From assembly GCA_001873945.1 (NCBI GenBank), contig MNYI01000218.1, forward strand, positions 1 to 6,672: a stretch of 6,672 nt of DNA, in the 5' to 3' direction. Below are positions 5,396 to 6,672 of the stretch, piece after piece; the first letter of the stretch is position 1, and every line of letters starts with the position of its first letter. The position numbers and the translations under genes were made by a program. Under the pieces are notes generated by a model, which saw nothing but the letters and a program-made list of their open reading frames with translations, ran no database searches and was not told where the DNA came from. Origin of the DNA: Candidatus Desantisbacteria bacterium CG2_30_40_21. Lineage in GTDB: Bacteria > UBA9089 > CG2-30-40-21.

Positions 5396-5581
5396 ATGAT
5401 AGCTATAAAAGATGAAGTTGTCAAAATGATAAATAATTTGCCAGAGGAGGTTGATTATGATGATATTATGGCAAAAATATACTTTAGACAAAAAGTTGAT
5501 AAGAGCTTGAAGCAAATTGAAGACGGCAAAGTTATAACTCACGAAGAAGCAAGGGGAAGGCTTTTAAGATGGATAAAATAG
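5396..5581 (+). CDS. Antitoxin of a RelE/ParE-type module
   Basis: A 61-residue acidic-to-neutral helical protein. The ATG is chosen because GGAAGG (5381-5386) stands nine bases upstream; a GTG at 5354 would lengthen it but lies inside a palindrome and has no ribosome site. The sequence pattern (MINNLPEEVDYDDIMAKIY, then RQKVDKSLKQIEDGKVITHE) is one I recognise from small antitoxins paired with ParE-like toxins: LPEE, D-D-I-M-x-x-I-Y, and GK-V-x-x-HEE-A followed by R-L-x-x-W at the C-terminus. It would bind and block the toxin and probably repress the operon. It overlaps the toxin start by 13 bases, the usual sign of translational coupling. The precise antitoxin family is not certain. Confidence 0.82.
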   Translation: MIAIKDEVVKMINNLPEEVDYDDIMAKIYFRQKVDKSLKQIEDGKVITHEEARGRLLRWIK

Positions 5582-5874
5582 AAAAGCTTATTTGGACTGA
5601 AGATGGTATGAAAAGTCTTGAGGAGATTGTTCAATATATTTCTAAAGATTCGGTTTATTATGCCAGTAATTTTGCTAAGAAAATATTGGAAACAATTGAA
5701 TGTTTGATAGATTTTCCTCTTATGGGTAGAGTAGTGCCTGAATATGATGATAATTCTGACATAAGAGAGTTGATTCATCAAAACTATAGAATAGTTTATA
5801 AGGTGAGCAAAAATGTAATTTACATAGTATTGGTTATTCATGGAAGTAAAGAGCTTCCGGCAAATATTTTTTAG
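5569..5874 (+). CDS. RelE/ParE-superfamily toxin
   Basis: A 101-residue protein, a normal length for the family. The ATG overlaps the antitoxin end and has GGGGAAGG (5553-5560) eight bases upstream. The ParE-type pattern is clear: an early W-T-x-x-G-x-x-x-L-E-E-I-x-x-Y-I helix (9-24), a helix before the P-x-x-GR-x-VPEY loop (50-59), IREL (65-68), YRIVYKV (73-79), and a terminal strand IYIVLVIHGSKEL (84-96). Family members either cleave ribosome-bound mRNA (RelE) or poison gyrase (ParE); the GR-VPE-IREL-YRIVY pattern fits the ParE-like branch better, but activity cannot be assigned. The usual HGRR-like end is HGSK here. No frameshift or stop is present, so the module looks intact. Confidence 0.88.
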   Translation: MDKIEKLIWTEDGMKSLEEIVQYISKDSVYYASNFAKKILETIECLIDFPLMGRVVPEYDDNSDIRELIHQNYRIVYKVSKNVIYIVLVIHGSKELPANIF

Positions 5875-5875
5875 T

Positions 5876-5894
5876 ACACGGATGATACGGATTT
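5876..5894 (+). repeat. ACACGGAT...ACGGATT repeat, right copy
   Basis: ACACGGAT (5876-5883), three spacer bases and ACGGATTT, in the same orientation as the copy at 5319-5338. It begins right after the toxin stop. Together the copies delimit the toxin-antitoxin cassette, although they are too diverged to look like a fresh target duplication. Confidence 0.55.
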
Positions 5895-5929
5895 CGCGAA
5901 TTAAATTAGTAATCGAATTTAGCAAATAA

Positions 5930-6112
5930 ATGGTTAGTATTGCGATATTTATGACTACATCGTCAGCGGATAATATCATTGAATATTCGCATGATGGTGG
6001 CTTTAATTTCGATGGCATTCAATCTGGCATAGTTACACATGTTAGATGGAGTATGCCTATGGTAGCCACAGGTGTAGTCGGAACATTACAATTCCAGGTG
6101 ATGATTAAGTAA
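5930..6112 (+). pseudogene. Orphan C-terminal DUF11 fragment
   Basis: This frame encodes 60 residues whose last 44 match the end of the other DUF11 copies: IEYSHDGG, then VTHVRWSMP, GTLQFQVMIK and TAA. The homology appears to start near TTSSADNIIEYSHDGG. The ATG at 5930 has no ribosome site, there is no signal peptide, and the rest of the domain is missing upstream, where the toxin-antitoxin cassette and its right-hand repeat lie. It is best read as the remnant of a deleted gene. It is not translated in an obvious way unless coupled to the toxin, whose stop is 55 bases upstream. Confidence 0.78.
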
Positions 6113-6120
6113 TTTTGTCA

Positions 6121-6201
6121 GAGTGCAGTGGCTTGCTGCTGTCGATTTTAAGCTTACCGTCGTTTTTAGAAAAAGCGAGAGCAAAGTAAGCCGTTGCACT
6201 C
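6121..6201. repeat. Dispersed inverted repeat with GAGTGCA ends, copy 2
   Basis: GAGTGCAGTGGCTTGCT (6121-6137) is the reverse complement of 6185-6201 with three mismatches. The outer sequence and the GCGAGAGCAA(A)GTAAGC segment of the right half match copy 1 at 3157-3250, so both belong to one family. It begins eight bases after the stop of the DUF11 fragment and ends shortly before the leader of the next gene. Confidence 0.72.
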
Positions 6202-6209
6202 CAAAGATT

Positions 6210-6224
6210 CACCACTTTGTGGTG
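6210..6224. promoter_or_regulatory. CACCAC/GTGGTG leader hairpin
   Basis: CACCAC (6210-6215) and GTGGTG (6219-6224) form a perfect six-pair stem with a TTT loop, 10 bases before the AAAAGGAG ribosome site of the next gene. It may be the collapsed remains of the CACCAC-type dispersed repeat, or a leader structure. Function is unknown. Confidence 0.35.
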
Positions 6225-6247
6225 TGGGGATAAGAAAAGGAGAATAC

Positions 6248-6406
6248 ATGAATTGGCTAACTAAAGCAACATTAAGTCCATTATGTATAGGCATATTACT
6301 ATCCTCATTTGCATGGGATTGCCTTGCCCAGAATTCACCCCAAATTCAGAATCAAGTCAAGTTAGATTACGAAGATACTATTGGCGTAACTACTCAGGTA
6401 AAGTAA
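6248..6406 (+). CDS. Short exported protein, probably a truncated DUF11-family member
   Basis: A 52-residue product. AAAAGGAG (6235-6242) ends five bases before the ATG, giving a start MNWL that matches an internal MNWL near the start of the intact propeller protein. A signal peptide covers about residues 1-28 (TLSPLCIGILLSSFAW core, LAQ end). The remaining two dozen residues contain IQNQVKLDYED, the counterpart of LNQVRVEYKN in the linker before DUF11 in the 488-residue protein. It then stops at TTQVK. The stop context AAGTAATTT is identical to that of the DUF11 fragment at 6107-6115, which suggests a deletion joined the linker directly to the very end of a DUF11 gene. It might still be secreted as a peptide, but a function is doubtful. 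Confidence 0.6.
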   Translation: MNWLTKATLSPLCIGILLSSFAWDCLAQNSPQIQNQVKLDYEDTIGVTTQVK

Positions 6407-6474
6407 TTTGCCACAGAGACACAAAGAAACAAGGGTGCACAATAACTATTATAGTTACATTGGACGGAAAAGAA

Positions 6475-6555
6475 AACAACGAAATACGCGAAAGGCACGA
6501 AAAGCAAGGGAAATAAAGACAGAATTTTTTCGTGTTTTTTGTGTTTTTCGTTGTT
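6475..6555. repeat. Dispersed inverted repeat with AACAACGAAA...GCACGAAAA arms
   Basis: The arm at 6475-6503 is the reverse complement of the arm at about 6527-6555, with five mismatches over 29 bases. Strings of GGCACGAAA are another common dispersed repeat type. A short CACAGAGACACA segment (6412-6423), related to the element at 33-207, lies just upstream after the stop at 6406. Frames crossing this region are repeat translation, not genes. Confidence 0.65.
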
Positions 6556-6574
6556 ATCTCTTGATAGCTGAGTA

Positions 6575-6608
6575 GTTACAATTTTTTTTTCAAAAAAGTA
6601 ACTTTTTT
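6575..6608 (+). terminator. Possible AT-rich terminator
   Basis: GTTAC (6575-6579) pairs with GTAAC (6598-6602), and TTTTTT (6582-6587) with AAAAAA (6592-6597), with two bulged bases. T6 follows at 6603-6608. The low G-C content makes it weak. It would end transcription from the short exported gene at 6248. Confidence 0.4.
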
Positions 6609-6672
6609 CCGGGAATCAAGTTCTTGCTTTGATTGGGTCTGAAGTGGGAAGGGGAAAAAGCTCTTTTCCATA

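Noticed and set aside
5539..6018. 159-codon minus-strand open frame
   Set aside because: It is antisense to the clearly coding toxin and DUF11 fragment, has low-complexity composition and matches no family I know.
6283..6516. 77-codon plus-strand frame overlapping the short exported gene
   Set aside because: It is out of frame with the signal peptide gene and runs into the GGCACGAAA repeat, whose translation makes up its end.

Overview
The window looks like AT-rich DNA from an uncultured Gram-negative-type bacterium. It holds exported DUF11 proteins, a sigma-54 activator and many small dispersed palindromes, including the ACCACGGAGACACGGAG type. I associate that combination with candidate-phylum or Planctomycetota-like genomes, but nothing here fixes the taxon, so this is low-confidence inference.

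Layout. Positions 1-1278 contain no convincing protein gene. They carry a series of inverted repeats and, at about 659-916, a consensus-perfect sigma-70 promoter followed by nested stems and two T-run hairpins, which is a good small-RNA candidate. Positions 1288-2253 encode a sigma-54-dependent activator reduced to its AAA+ and Fis-type DNA-binding parts. A long CCTT-rich polypyrimidine tract (2307-2364) then separates it from a near-consensus promoter (2397-2425).

Positions 2489-6406 hold five relatives of one exported family, all on the plus strand. They are an Ig-like/DUF11 protein cut by an in-frame TAA (2489-3154), a miniature propeller/DUF11 gene broken by a frameshift and apparently by an internal deletion (3272-3680), one intact 488-residue propeller plus DUF11 protein (3735-5201), an orphan DUF11 C-terminus (5930-6112), and a short gene keeping only a signal peptide and a linker motif (6248-6406). 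A RelE/ParE-type toxin-antitoxin pair (5396-5874) sits inside this array, bracketed by two copies of an ACACGGAT repeat.

How it fits together. The exported proteins would act at or outside the cell surface, but no ligand can be deduced. Only one of the five copies looks intact, so the array appears to be evolving by duplication, deletion and decay. A different small palindrome or dispersed repeat begins 2-13 bases after each member's stop (the ancestral stop for the first). The activator may control neighbouring genes, but I found no convincing -24/-12 promoter, so that link is unproven.
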